From Filosporella fistucella (taxonomy: Eukaryota > Ascomycota > Leotiomycetes > Helotiales): DNA of 64,000 bases. The notes under the pieces were generated by a model that saw only the letters and a program-made list of their open reading frames with translations, did not search any database and was not told where the DNA came from. The stretch is from positions 2,294,001-2,358,000 of the forward strand of contig JAQJZZ010000017.1 in the NCBI GenBank assembly GCA_030077755.1, read 5' to 3'. Both the position numbers and the translations under genes were made by a program. This document shows, piece by piece, positions 11,147-23,394 of the stretch (within the stretch, counting starts at the first letter, position 1; each line of letters starts with the position of its first letter).

Positions 11147-12838
11147 TGATATTCTTTAGGTTGGAATTAAAGTGCTTGATGACGGATGATGGATGATATA
11201 TTACCCAAAGATGCATAGCTGACGAAGGATGACTTTACCGGTGGTTCAACAAATCTTGGCGGTAAAATTGTAATAAAAGTTTCCTTTCTCCCATTTCACA
11301 TTCTATCTTCTTGCTACCGTAGTAGCCCTGGTGCCTCATGAAATTATCCAACCTTTTGAACCGTCGCTCAGCTAGATCTAAATGTCTTGTAAACAGCATT
11401 GGATCAACAATGACAGATGTGGCAATCCACGGAAGGACTAAAAGAGCTTTACAGAATGTTATCAGCCATCCAGACAGGCCTCAACGGAGTAGCAGAGTCA
11501 CTTGAACGGCTTTTCTCGGAAGAAGAAAGTTGTTTTTTTCACGGATCCTCATCGAAGCTTTGCCGACTTTGGAACCTGTGGGAAGTTTTTGTGAAAGACC
11601 TATCAAAGTTTCTCGAAGAGCCAATTCTCTCGGACTTAGCATATACTGGCACCTTCATTTGCTTTAAGCCTATGGGAAGTCTAGATTCGCTGATTTATTA
11701 CGTTCTAGGAGCTATCGCTGAGAGTTAGATTGCCTCCAATATGTTGGGATCAAAAATGATAAAATATGCTTCGCAAAGTTCAAACTTCCATCTAATGAAG
11801 ATCACAAGGCTTTTTAGCAATTGGGGAAATGGCACAATCTGGTAATACCAGTATATAATGCTGAAAAACGTTGAAGTCTAGGATGGGAATTCTTGGCGTT
11901 TCAGCAATTGCCCCGCAATTGACAGAGTTACTTCGTACTGAAATCCACCTTCATAGGTAGCTTTGGAAATTTTGGGAATGTATGTAGTAAATCAGTTCGG
12001 AAATAATGTTGTCTATCCATTTGCGAATATAGACGACTTTTATCCTATGCTCCATGTGATTACGGATTTTCTATTTCTGACAACTCCTCTGGTTAATGGG
12101 TATTTATTTGGTGGTGGTGTGCCTTTCTGTTTGAGTCATGACAACTGAGTTATGAACAGCACAAGAGAAGATATCTCAATGGTAAGACAGACTTTAAGCA
12201 TTGCCTATACTAGAACTTCAGGATGAAACGCCTCAATTAGCTTTGTGCTTGTCAAATAAACAGGCACCAAAAGTGAAGATGGGAGTGTATGGGGTTTCGA
12301 GGGCGGAGCTTTGGGGTGATATCGCAGAAAAATCTCAGAGAATTAGTTATGCTCATTCTAGGAAGACAAGTAGGCGTGCAATAATCAATACTAAACAGCA
12401 ATCTCAATTAGAACTTTAACCTGTACATTCGTAGGAGACACAATGTCGAGATCTAAACACTAAGAGCGTAGAGATGTTTCCATTGAGAAATTACGTTTAT
12501 CACGTGATGCTTCTCTCATGCCAATATAACTACCTATCGGTTGAGGAACGCTTTGCGAGAGTTACTTGGAGCCAAACTTGAGACTGAAACTATGGGACTT
12601 TGTGCTCTCGTATATCCCTTCGCCAGACACATCTTGACAAGGCATTTCATCACATGTGACTTTTCCAAGAAAGGCATAGAGGGCCTCGCTTGATATCCGA
12701 CTCCTTCCAGGTTCCCATCTTTATGACCTTGGATGCTGCCATCAACAAACTGTATACTTACATCCTGAACTTATTCTGTCTCGGGGATCTAAAGAAAGGA
12801 TCCTACACCAGTTCCTCAGTTTACTTTCTTGCAAAAGA
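11147..12838. other. Intergenic with one unassigned reading frame
   Basis: An ATG at 11417 opens 103 codons to 11728 (LNGVAESLERLFSEEESCFF), protein-like but with no recognised family and no splice partners. A second protein-like stretch at about 11978-12148 (FANIDDFYPMLHVITDF) has no good start. Both may be decayed genes. Bases from about 12500 onward should hold the promoter of the AflR-like gene. Confidence 0.35.
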
Positions 12839-14176
12839 ATGCCAGAGCTTCTGACCATTGCAGGTCAAGTTTCAGCTGCAGCAAGCACCACCCCGAAGCT
12901 TAGATCTTCTTGCGACGGATGTAAGTGCTCATGACTCTCTCACCTTGCCCAAATTGAATTCTCAGGAGATGAGAGTAAGCTAGAAAAGGCCAATTACCTT
13001 CCTAATCATTCACTGACAACCTTTTTCTGTGAGCTAGGTGGTTCTGCAAAAGTCAAATGCGACCGTACACAACCTCAATGTAGGCGTTGTAAAATGCTTC
13101 AGATACCGTGTGTATACGAAAAGTCACGAGTTAACGGCAAAACTCCAAGGAAAAGACTTCTCCCAGACCCAACTGTGAGTATTGAAAAGCGGAGATGTTA
13201 CACGATCGCATCCGGGCAATCTCAAGTAAACCACGAAGACACAGGAGAACCCCATACTGAACAGTCTGGCATTGGCGAAGTTGAATTGGCAACAGCCAAT
13301 ATCGACACCCCAAGAGTGGATAGGGAACAGTGCTATCCAAACGTCGGAGATGAACAAAATTATCTCGGGATATTCTCCGCCTTTACGCCCTCAATGTTAG
13401 AATGGCCCCAAACCGGCGGCTTCAGCGCGGGTCTCGACATCCTCCCATCCTTCTCTCTCGACCCATCAAATAATATGGCTATGAGCTCAAATGCCGGTAA
13501 ATCACACAGTTGTCCACGAGAATCATATGAAATATTCCGAGATTTGATCTGTCCTGGACCATTTCTCCATGCCCCGGAATCAAATTCTTTCACCATTTCA
13601 GCACATCTGGACGAGGTCTTGCACTTCAATAGAGAGGCAATTGATCGACTTACTCGAGTATTGAAATGTCCTTGTTCTAGGTCTGGGCACAGGGCTATGG
13701 TGCATGCATCTAGTATTTCTCGTATGCTTATCTGGTATGAGCAAGCAGCAGAGTGGACAGGCAGCGATTCTCATTCTCGTTTTTTAAACTCGGCCGGAGA
13801 ACATCCAAGTACAGGTTCCTCCTCATCATCTACCCTGCCACCAGATAGTGCCAGTGATGAGATTCCACCATCCCTTGCTCAATCAACTGGATTTGATGTG
13901 CAAGAAGTACCTGTCTCCGTAGGTACCTTCAATATTGAGGATCGGAACATGCAGGCTGCCTTCAGAATTCAAATGATTTTGGGTGAGCTGAAAAAGTTAT
14001 CTGCTCTGATTGACATGTTCACTGGGAATCAAGTGGATGCAGAAGTATTGGGATCATCAGATTTATCTACTCTTTCTTCACACTTGGGGGCTTGGTTACG
14101 AAGTGAGCACTCAAGAATTGTCAAACCGCTCAAAAGAACGCTCCTTTCTTTGCACGAGAATATGGATGGTTCATAG
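12839..14176 (+). CDS. AflR-like Zn2Cys6 regulator
   Basis: A 406-residue transcription factor in two exons (12839-12920, 13038-14176). The intron falls inside the zinc cluster, a position often seen in this family. Ligands are Cys25, Cys28, Cys35, Cys42, Cys45 and Cys52 (SCDGCGSAKVKC, then QCRRCKMLQIPCVY). A basic KTPRKR segment follows directly, as in the aflatoxin regulator AflR. The C-terminal half carries the AflR regulatory-domain signature (PF08493): HLDEVLHFNREAIDRLTRVL, then CPCSRSGHRAMVHASSISRML and WYEQAA. Such proteins usually activate a neighbouring secondary-metabolite cluster. Here the neighbours are a broken adenylation gene upstream and an NmrA-like reductase downstream, so any current target is uncertain. 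The ATG chosen is the first that joins in frame with the cluster. Confidence 0.9.
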
Positions 14177-14652
14177 ACATCAAATGCCATTGATAGCCTC
14201 GAACAATTTCAACACCGCCCTACTTTCAAGACTTAGAACATGTCTACGCCAGGCGCTTATCAACCTCAAATATGAATAGCCCGTTTTCTAATACAAAAGG
14301 TACCCATATCCGATTTTTTTCACTTTATTTCTGACCCCACTTGTGTTCGTTGTCCAAATCTGACCTGGCAACAGCCAATCAGAGCCAGCTTTCGGGTTCC
14401 GAAAATTGATCCCCATTGGCTCAACGCAACCCCTCCAAACCCTCCAAGTAAGTAACAAGATCCCTCCATAATTATTTGGCATTGACTAACATATCTAAAG
14501 ATCTGAAGTCAGGCCGTCCACGGTATATAAAGAGGGTTTCTCTCCAAAGCATTCCCAGTATCCTCACTATCATTCAAACATTCTTCATCCTCTTCTGTGC
14601 TTGGACTCCAAATCAAACACCATTATTACCAAATTCCAACTAAAGCATAAAA
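14177..14652. other. Intergenic promoter region of the NmrA-like gene
   Basis: The 3' end of the AflR-like transcript and the promoter of the next gene lie here. The last 100 bases are C/A-rich and look like a 5' leader. Confidence 0.5.
14524..14532 (+). promoter_or_regulatory. TATA box of the NmrA-like gene
   Basis: TATATAAAG lies about 120 bases ahead of the ATG at 14653 and is followed by a CT-rich stretch, a usual fungal core-promoter arrangement. Confidence 0.5.
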
Positions 14653-15861
14653 ATGGTCAAAATAGCAGTAGCAGGTGGAACAGGCGGTATGCCTCCATTC
14701 CTACTCCCACCCAACCCCTCAAAACTTAAACACTACCTAACATTTTCAGAACTCGCCCGCGAAGTCCTCGATGCCCTGATCGCCACCAACAAACATGAAA
14801 TCACCATCTTAACTCGAAGCGTGAATTACCTCCCTTCTCTCCAATGTCTCATCCCCACCATCTAATACCGAACCCAGGCCTCCCTGTCGAATCCCAGCCC
14901 CAATGTTACTTACGCCACTGTAAACTACTCCGACAAAAACACTCTCGTCCCCACCTTGAAGGGAGTTCATACAGTCCTCTCATTCATCAATCAGCAGACT
15001 CCTGATCAAGACTGTACTTCACAGAAGAATCTGATCGATGCTTGTATTGAGGCGGGAGTGAAGAGGTTCGCACCTAGTGAATATGGAAGGTTTGTCTCTT
15101 CCTTTCTCCTGTGATGCAAAAATTACAGTTGGATCATACCACCGATGCTGATAAGAAGCAGTAAAAGTAAAGCCGACCTCCCATTCTGGAAAGGAAAGAT
15201 TGAAGTACAAAAATATCTCGAAGAAATAAACAAAACCCAAAAAGTACGTTCTCTACTCCCTCATTCCTTCAAATCTTCACCGAACCTAACACCATCTCAG
15301 ATCCTAGAATACACCCTCATCCAACCCGGCCTCTTCCTCTCCTACCTCGCCACACCCCACAAAACAAGTAAATACATCACTCCCCTCTCGACCTTCATCT
15401 CCATCCACTCACGCCACTGTATTCTCGTCCACGGGTACGAAGATTCCCTCATCACATTGACCTCCGTTCAAGATATCGCAGCTATAGTCTGTCTAGCAGT
15501 AGAATACACCGACTCATGGCCGGTGACTGGCGGGATAGCAGGTTCAAAAATTTCCTGCTCTCAGCTTTTGAAATTGGGGAAAGAGATAAGAGTAGGAGAC
15601 TGGACAGTTGAATATGTAGAGAAGCAAGATTTAGAAAAGGGGGAATTGAACACGAAATGGGGACTGGAGGAAAAACATCCTAGTATCAGCGGTGAGGGGG
15701 AGGAGATGAGAAAGGTGTTGAAGATAGTAATGATTGGGATGTTGTTAAGCTGTGTGAATGGAGCTTGGGATGTAGGCAAAGAGTGGAATGAGAGAGCTGT
15801 TGGATATGAGTTTAAGGGAGTTGAGGAGTTTTTGAGGGAGGTGTGGGAGGGGAAGGAGTAG
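14653..15861 (+). CDS. NmrA-like / isoflavone-reductase-like NAD(P)-binding protein
   Basis: A 330-residue Rossmann-fold protein in five exons: 14653-14686, 14750-14820, 14878-15089, 15129-15243 and 15301-15861, whose total length is in frame. The N-terminus IAVAGGTGELARE is the dinucleotide-binding loop, although the usual third glycine is replaced by alanine. Further family marks are VHTVLSFI, IDACIEAGVKRFAPSEYG (the classic NmrA/PCBER strand), KIEVQKYLEE and YTLIQPGLFLSYL. These proteins either reduce small aromatic substrates or sense NAD(P) redox state without catalysis. Proximity to an AflR-type regulator suggests a tailoring enzyme, but that is inference. The first two introns are short and C-rich with weak branch sites, so the N-terminal joins are the least certain part. 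Confidence 0.85.
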
Positions 15862-18600
15862 GGGATTATGTTGAATGAATAAGGTAGACGATGATATGGG
15901 TTGAGGACAAGTTTCTTGGATGTTGTAGCCTGGAGGGAAATGGGTATGGCGATTAAATTGTAGCCTACAATTTGTGTTTCCTGATTTCCTTCGTATACTC
16001 TTTCGTTGGTTTGACCGAAAATAGAACACTTCTTTCTAAATAACAAAGATTTTTTCTCAAGATATATGCAGAAAGTTATTCCGACATTTACAGCTTACAC
16101 ACTAGAGAAAAACAGAGAATCAAAACAATAGTAACACCTTTTGACAAGCTACTTACACATAACTACTTCCGTCCTCGAAAAAAAAATATTACAACAATAG
16201 CCAGATCCCTGAAAAAACATTTTCATTCTGAAAACCATAATACTCGCTCTCCCTCTGGTTGTACAAACCTATTGCACCTAGTATTGTGATGTAGCACGAG
16301 GGAGCTCACCCCCTATAAATACGCTTTAGCAATTCTATATCATCGTTGGAACTGCTACGGTAGCTTCCTTGCTTCTTTCCGGTGCAAACTCCCACCAACG
16401 CGGAACTCCGTAGCCCACCTCTTATACCCCCCTTGCGCTCTCCCTAACTTCTCGCCTTTACCCTATGCCTCCTAGCTTTCATAGCCTGCCTTACAACTCT
16501 ATCACCTAATAAAATAGGATTGCTAATTCCCTATCCTTATTTCCTTTGTTTCTTTCATCTGTCTTATCTATAACTCCCGCCATATATGCCTGACCCGGAT
16601 CCGGACCGGATCCGACGTGATGTGGGGGGCGGCACAGCACAATATGTTTGAATATGCGATGAAAGGGATTTAAGTGGTGAACATGACGAGGAGGAACGAT
16701 GATGTGAGATCGGGTGAGATTATAATTCATTTCATTTCGTGTTTAGCTAGGAAAGTTGGATTGTTTGTATATTCATCGTCCTTTTCTTTCCTCCCCTTGT
16801 ATTCTCTTTTTGGCCGCCCAACAGCAGTTCAGAAAACGTTTAATATATTCTCCAAAACTCAAAGACTATTCTTCGATCGTTTTGATCTTTGAGTTTCGAT
16901 TGCGGAACTAAGGTTTAGCACTTCGCCTCCTGGTCAAGATAAATCCACATCTCACGCTACTATCTCCTGATTGTAGCCTATATACCTTCGAGCGCTTCCC
17001 TTCAAAATATATTCTGTTCCACAAGGCTTGTGCCTACGATCTAAACACCACCTCCAATTATTCGAAACTTTTGCACCGAAAATACCTATAACGGGAAGCT
17101 GCAATCATCAATTATCTCAACCAGCATCTCGACTTAGAGCAGTTGTTAGGAGATGAAGAAGAGCGGGAGGGATGAAGATATACCCCACCTTTCAAGCTTA
17201 AAGCTAGGAAGAAGCGATATGGAAGTTCGAGATGAGGCTCAAAGAAAATTGGGAAATAAAGTAGGAGGAGGAGGAGAGGCACACACACCTGTGGAGGAAG
17301 GAAAGAAGTTGATGAAGAATGAGATAGGGACCGAGAGAAGAGTAATCCCTCCGCCACAACGATTACAGAAGAGAGGTGGTGTGAGGGGGAGGATAGATGG
17401 GGCGGTTTTGGGCGTTATGTGGGTTTTTGGGTTGGTGTAGGTGGTGGATGGATATGATGCTTTGTGGATGAATTGAACAGGGAGGGAAGGGAGGGAAGAT
17501 GGCTGAGAAGGATTGAGAGGATAAATAGTATTTGGACAGAGAAAATTTGCTCCTGTCACTCGCTTGCAACTATAGAGATAAAGAGTAATGGATAAGGATT
17601 GCAATTTGTATCCGTAGTTAATCGCGAATATAGTGAAAATAGGTGAGGTAGGATAATAGTTAGACTAGATCAACTTTTTCTTGACTTCTTTGAGGCACAA
17701 ATCTATATTATACTATCGAGATATAAAAGAAATAGAAAATATTCTTTTATAAATAGATTATTATTTCCTCCTTCGGCTAAAGGATAAAGAATTTAATAAT
17801 AACTAATTTAAGAATGATTTAAGAGGAGGACTTTCTAATAAACGGAAAGCCGGCGGAAGTTTAGTCGGCCCCGGGAGGTGTTTGCGGAGTTCGGAGTTAC
17901 GCAAAGATTTTGCTAGAGTGTGAAAGTGAATTAGATATAAGATGAGAGGGTTTTCTTTGCTTGTATTAGGTGCGACTAGGCAATATGATCGTGAACAACT
18001 TTGTTCGAGTCAATTATATCTGCAATGACAAGCAGGTTGTAACTAAGTCACTTGAAACCTAAAAGTAAGACTCTAAAGTATCAGATAGAAACAATTATTT
18101 AATGTTCAGCCTCCTTCCAAACGCGGTATCCTTTATCTGTAAACTTGATACAAAGACTGAAATGAGGCGCAAAACTTACGTTATCTCCAAAAGTCAAAGA
18201 ACAAAAAAAAAAAACACCAGTTTTATATAAAATACAATATCACCTCACCTATCTACCTGTTCTTTCCTATTCAGAACAATCTTGCGAAAAAACCGTTGTC
18301 CTACCAGTTTCCTACTGATATATCGGATCACGATCGTTGTGACAGGTATCGAGAGTGGATATTGAAACGGGTAGAGTTTGACAGGTTGGATCCTAGCGGG
18401 TGGAATTTGGAATAGGATAACGTGCGGGAAGAAGGAATGATGGAGGGGAGTTTATGCGGTAAAGTGGAATTAGGTTGGGTAAGGGATGGGAGGAGATGTG
18501 ATGGTAATAACTTATAAGAAAGGAGAGAGAAGAGGGATGAGAGAGTAGAGGATATGGGGAATGAGAGAGGAGGGAGTAAATGCTAGAGATAATAATTAAC
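15862..18600. other. Gene-sparse stretch, first part
   Basis: No convincing gene is seen. An ATG at 17153 opens 95 codons (MKKSGRDEDIPHLSSLKLG) in purine-rich sequence and is probably chance. An orphan CCTATAAATAC core-promoter-like motif lies at about 16312. Bases 17650-17840 are notably AT-rich. A CGG/CCG palindrome is at 16595-16614. Confidence 0.45.
16595..16614. repeat. GC palindromic repeat CCGGATCC-GGA-CCGGATCC
   Basis: Two copies of CCGGATCC, itself nearly palindromic, are separated by GGA in otherwise AT-rich sequence. Spaced CGG/CCG triplets are the kind of site bound by Zn2Cys6 factors, but no gene is recognised close by. Confidence 0.4.
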
Positions 18601-21600
18601 TACTCAGTCTAACAGTTATAGAAAGTAACCCTACAAAAAAAAATTATATCCTTCAAATACCTTCACCTCACACATCTCCAATATCGTCCCAAGGACATCA
18701 ATCCACTCCCATGGCCCCGGAACGCATAAACCTCCCAACATCACACATACACATGCATAACTCCTCGCCCATCCATTCCCCGAAAAAAGCGCGAGCAAGA
18801 AGCGAAAACGAAAGCATAACACCGCACAGTTCACCCCAAGCACCCCGCTTATCCTAAGCTTGGATCCTCAAGTGCACGATGAGCCTGAGCCGAGAGCAAG
18901 ATATGGATTTGGATATGGGGCCGGTAGTCAGGAGCAGTGGAGAGGTAGAGGGCTTACTAGTGGGAAAATTGGATGGGGGATGGGATGACTGATGATGAGG
19001 TGAGTGTGTGTATGTATACTCCGTATCCACTTCCTCTGAAAGAAGGTTTCAACTGCAAGCTTGCAAGCGCGTGGTTTTTCTCCTGAATGAACGTGCGATT
19101 TCTGGGCTTGAGATGGTTTGTGCGTTCGCTCCTTAATTATAGAGTTATCTTATTTCCCTAATATTTGGGGATAAACGGGATAACCGGAGATATAATACTA
19201 GCGCACCTGGTATTGAGGATGAGGCAAGTGAGGAGAGGAAAAGAGGAAAAGCCTTACGGCCGTAGCAGAGGACACACATTGTTCTCGCCTGAGGAGGTGG
19301 AACACTCCTTTCCAAGCCCGCTTGGAATCTCGGAGGGGATCGTGCATCGTGAATTTATTATGCGATCTCTATTTTCTGCCTGTAGAGGATGGAGGTATTC
19401 CAAATACTTAGTTGCAGGATGGAAGTTGAAACTTGTAGACTGGATTTTGGTGGGGATGAAGACGTTTGTTTGGAGGCTTAGAGGAGGCTACTGGGAGAGG
19501 GAGGCTAGTTGGGTGAAAGGTTCGGGACGCACGGGCTGGTAGTGAAGCTGGATGGCAGGAAGCGAGGTATGTACCAGTATGGCGAGTGGAAGAGTGAAGG
19601 TGCTAGGAGGGAAAACGGGATGAGATTCCGGATATAGACTGTGACATAACTTGAAGTATTTGATAGTGATAAAGATCTAACCGCATTTAACCCATTATCA
19701 TTCCTTACTGTACAGTTCAATTCCCTAAGTATCATATCTAAACACACTCAAATCCAACAAACTTGTACAATACTCATGCACATATCCCCACCTCCACCAA
19801 CACATCCCTCACGCCACAAACAACGAAAAGGGAAAACGACTAGAATGAAAGAAGCGGGGAATTAATAGTGAAGATATAGGGAATGATAACACGTTTACCT
19901 GGTAAGCAATTGTAGAAGGGGTGGTAGGGGAGGGAAGCGATACGCTGATGTGAGTGTTGTATTGTATTGTGGAAGTAAATGGGAGGTTACCCGTTCAATG
20001 ATAAACGGTATTGATTATAGAATGGGAAAGTGGATTGCGAGGTAGTAATTATTCAATTGCTAAGGAGCTTTTCCTTAACGAAAAGAAAAGCTCTCAAATA
20101 AGGGAAGAGGCAAGCGATAAACAGATATCAATCAATTATATCAATATAATTCTTGTGCAATAAATTTCTCCCCCGTTCAAAATTTCTACAAAGCGATTCC
20201 TGAACCAACCTCTTAATCTCTACCATATCCCTCCAAAAGAAAAACATAAACACTAATACACACCCTAAATAAGCCTCAAGAGCGGTGACTGACTAACTGA
20301 GCCCCGCCCAGTCCGGCTCCCTGGTACCGACTAAGAACAAATATGAAATGCAAAAGAAAAAGAAAATATAAGACATCTCTCTCGCTCAAGCCCAAACTCT
20401 TACTCGTACTTGCACCCAATAAAGAGATGTTAAAATACGGTATGGCTTCGGTTACTAGAGATGAGGGTGACGAAAGGAAGAAAGGAACGTTCAATATTCT
20501 ATGCATGTGATTGAAATTCTGTAGCGTGCAGGATGTTACATTCGGGTGTGTGATGGGATGGGGATGAGATGAGATTGGGTAGAGGGTGAGGAAGGGTATG
20601 AAGAGATGAGATGGAAGAGAGGGTGGTCTAGAATACGCCTTTAGATCTGTTGTTATATGGAAGGAGAAGTTGAAAAGCAGTATGGAATTGAGTTGGATTG
20701 ATATTTGAAGAAATATAGAATACATAAAATATCGTAACAGAAACTCTGGTACAATCCATACTGTGGCAGGAGAGAAATAAACGCTATAATATTACAATAT
20801 GATGATGATAGTTCTCAGACCTTGTTTTGAAATAGGATTTGCGCATTGGATCGTGCTTTGGTGGTGGAGTGCTGAATACGGAGTCTGCTCGTAAGTGAGT
20901 GAGTGCCGGAGAGTCGATGCACTCGCCCGCAGAAGAAATCCTAAATAGGCTTCTGAGTTCCGAGAATGCATTTTTGTGCTACCTTCCCTTCCCTCCCTAC
21001 ATCTCTCCAGCAAATCCCAAAGCGCGCGTCTAAATAGCTACTCCTCATAAATAGATACCTGAGAATAGATTCGCATTCTCCATGTTTCAAAGCAGACTCA
21101 GAAACAAAAGTATATTTATCGCACCTTATTTTTGGAGTTTGTTCAATCGGCGACCAATAGATCGAATGGAAGATGCCTTCCGTCTCTTCTCGACCCAGAC
21201 CTAGACCCAGGCATCCATCCATCGACCTGCCAGTTGTGGATCTAGCCGCAGTGTTTGGAATGGGCAATCCACTTTTATGGGGTCCAATCCCGAGATTATG
21301 GGAAAACCGCTTGACTCAGGGTTGAGAGCAGGTTTGGTATTGTTGAGTCGGGATTGTGGGACTATGAGATATGTTAGATGTTGAGGGAAGAGGAGATGTA
21401 ATTATTGTGGATTGTTATGCAAGTAAAATTATGAAGATGAAAACATCAAATCCCCATCCGAATTCCTGTTCCTCCCCTTGTCTCTCGGTTACAGGTTTTG
21501 CTGTGGATCAATGCCCAGGCCCCCAGGCCCCAGCCCACTCACCCAAGTGGCTCACGAGCTTCTTCTGGAAATCCCGGGACGTGGGAAACGGGGAACGAAC

Positions 21601-22250
21601 TGGCGCGGAACGGGCAAGATGGTCTGGTCGTGTCTGGTCTGGGTTCGGGTGATGGGTGGTGGGGGCCGGCTGATTGGTTGGATTTGGTAGCGGGGACATG
21701 GGTGGGGGATAAAAGAGTATCTCGCCAAGAGGAGGAGACACGAAGCTGAGAAGGTAAATGTGGTGTCAGGAGTCAGGAGAGAGAGAGGGGTAAATGATAA
21801 CATGTATTTTGTATTTTGTATGATATCGATGTATTTTATACATTACTACGTATGTATATGTTGCGAATAGTCACACAATAAGACGAATATTTTCATCCAA
21901 GGTAATAAGCAAATACAATCCACGCGCTAACACTCCCAGCTCCTCGTACCGAACGTCGTGCACTTCAGTTCTTCGTGAAATTTCCCCTCTTTTGACGCCT
22001 CCCGTCTTTACCCAGGCCAGATTGCTGGGACGAGCGAAGAAACTTACCTTAGACTTAAGACATGACACAAACACAGATGAGCGAGACGAGCCTTGAAGTT
22101 AAAGAAGTGGATGTGTATAACCTAATTACGATAAGTACTTGTTATTGTTATCATTATTCTCATTAGATATGAGAATGAGTGGAAGTGGAAGCGTAAGTAT
22201 CAGAGTAATTATGTCCACGTACTCTTCCTAAATATTCATCTTATTATATC
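18601..22250. other. Gene-sparse stretch, second part
   Basis: No gene is supported. The sequence alternates long purine-rich and pyrimidine-rich runs, for example purine-rich on the plus strand at 18360-18560 and around 20440-20700. The longest open frames start at non-ATG codons or have low-complexity composition. A short hairpin lies at 19310-19327. Confidence 0.45.
19310..19327. repeat. Perfect 8-bp inverted repeat
   Basis: TTCCAAGC and GCTTGGAA are separated by CC, forming a perfect 8-bp stem. Function unknown; it could be a dimeric regulator site or chance. Confidence 0.3.
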
Positions 22251-23394
22251 ATCAATATTGATACTCTGTCTGCATTACATTACAGTACATTACCTTACAC
22301 TACCTGGTCCTGGTGGCATTGCATATTCCCTTCCCTTTGCCTCCTCGGGACGCCTTCTTCTCGGTCAAATATTCCCAGTTGGCGACAAGAGACAGCCCAC
22401 ATCGCCTAAGTACCTAGTAATGTACGACCGCGGCCTTTCCCACGCACCAGCAGCACCAGCCGGTACAAGCACAAGCACCACCACTACCACCAAGAAGTCC
22501 CAAATCCCAATCCCCACGCCCATATCGTACACACGCTTAACCTGCATTGGACAACACTGGGTCTTTGCTACAGTACAAGGACAAGGACCAGCTCAGCAAC
22601 TGGCCTGTTACTGTACTGTGCGTCGGGTTACTTCCACTGTCACTCCCACTGGTAACACTCAAACGCAGCGTGCCGATAACCATTCCATTTCCATCTGCAT
22701 TTGCGCTGCACCAATTCAATTCAATTCTATCCACATCCACAACCTAACATCCAACCTCGAACACCTCACCTCACCTCACCGACTCTTCTTCCTCCTACCT
22801 CTCCTCTACACCTCCGTCCTACAAACATTCGTACACTGCTTCGTTGTCAGTGTCAAGTGTAACCTACTCCTCTTCCCCGAACACATCTATCTATCTGTTG
22901 TCTCGTCTCGCTACCCGCCCTCCCAATCACCTATCCTTTCCACCCGGATCAAAGATCCCAGTACCACGACACAGGTATCCAGCTGAGACGTACCGACAAC
23001 GAGGATAAGAATAAGCAAATTCATGCAGAGAGAGGGTATATCCTGGGAAGCGTATATTTATTTGTCGGTGCTGAAGAGTGATGATTTAGAGGAATATAGT
23101 TTGAGGGATATATTTCGCATTGCATCTGCTGCGCTGGACGATTGAGTTGAGAGAGTATAAGAATTGAGGTAGTGGATGCGATTGTTGAAGGGTTAGGATT
23201 TGGACGATACGATACGTTTTGGGATTGGAAATTTGGGCTGGAAAATCGGATGATACGAGCTGAATTACTGGGACGATATATTTCGAGTTCTTGCAGTACA
23301 ATCCGACTGGGCGACGACTCAACTTTCTAGGACGATATATTCGAAGAACAGATGAAACATTTCGAGTGCAGCGATTGAATAATTTAATATCATC
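22251..23394 (+). promoter_or_regulatory. Probable promoter and long 5' leader of the zinc-cluster gene
   Basis: Bases 22740-22960 are strongly pyrimidine-rich, as in fungal transcription-start regions. The stretch ends in two near-identical motifs (GGACGATATATTTCGAG at 23271 and GGACGATATATTCGAAG at 23330) just ahead of the ATG at 23395. A long open frame across 22258-22986 begins at TTG and is low-complexity, so I treat it as non-coding. Confidence 0.4.

Noticed and set aside
17153..17604. Open frames on both strands with ATG at 17153 and minus-strand frames ending at 17604
   Set aside because: They overlap each other, are purine/pyrimidine-biased and have no recognisable motif.
22258..22986. 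Plus-strand open frame of 242 codons
   Set aside because: It begins with TTG, is made of low-complexity Thr/Ser/Pro runs from pyrimidine-rich DNA, and lies where a promoter and leader are expected.
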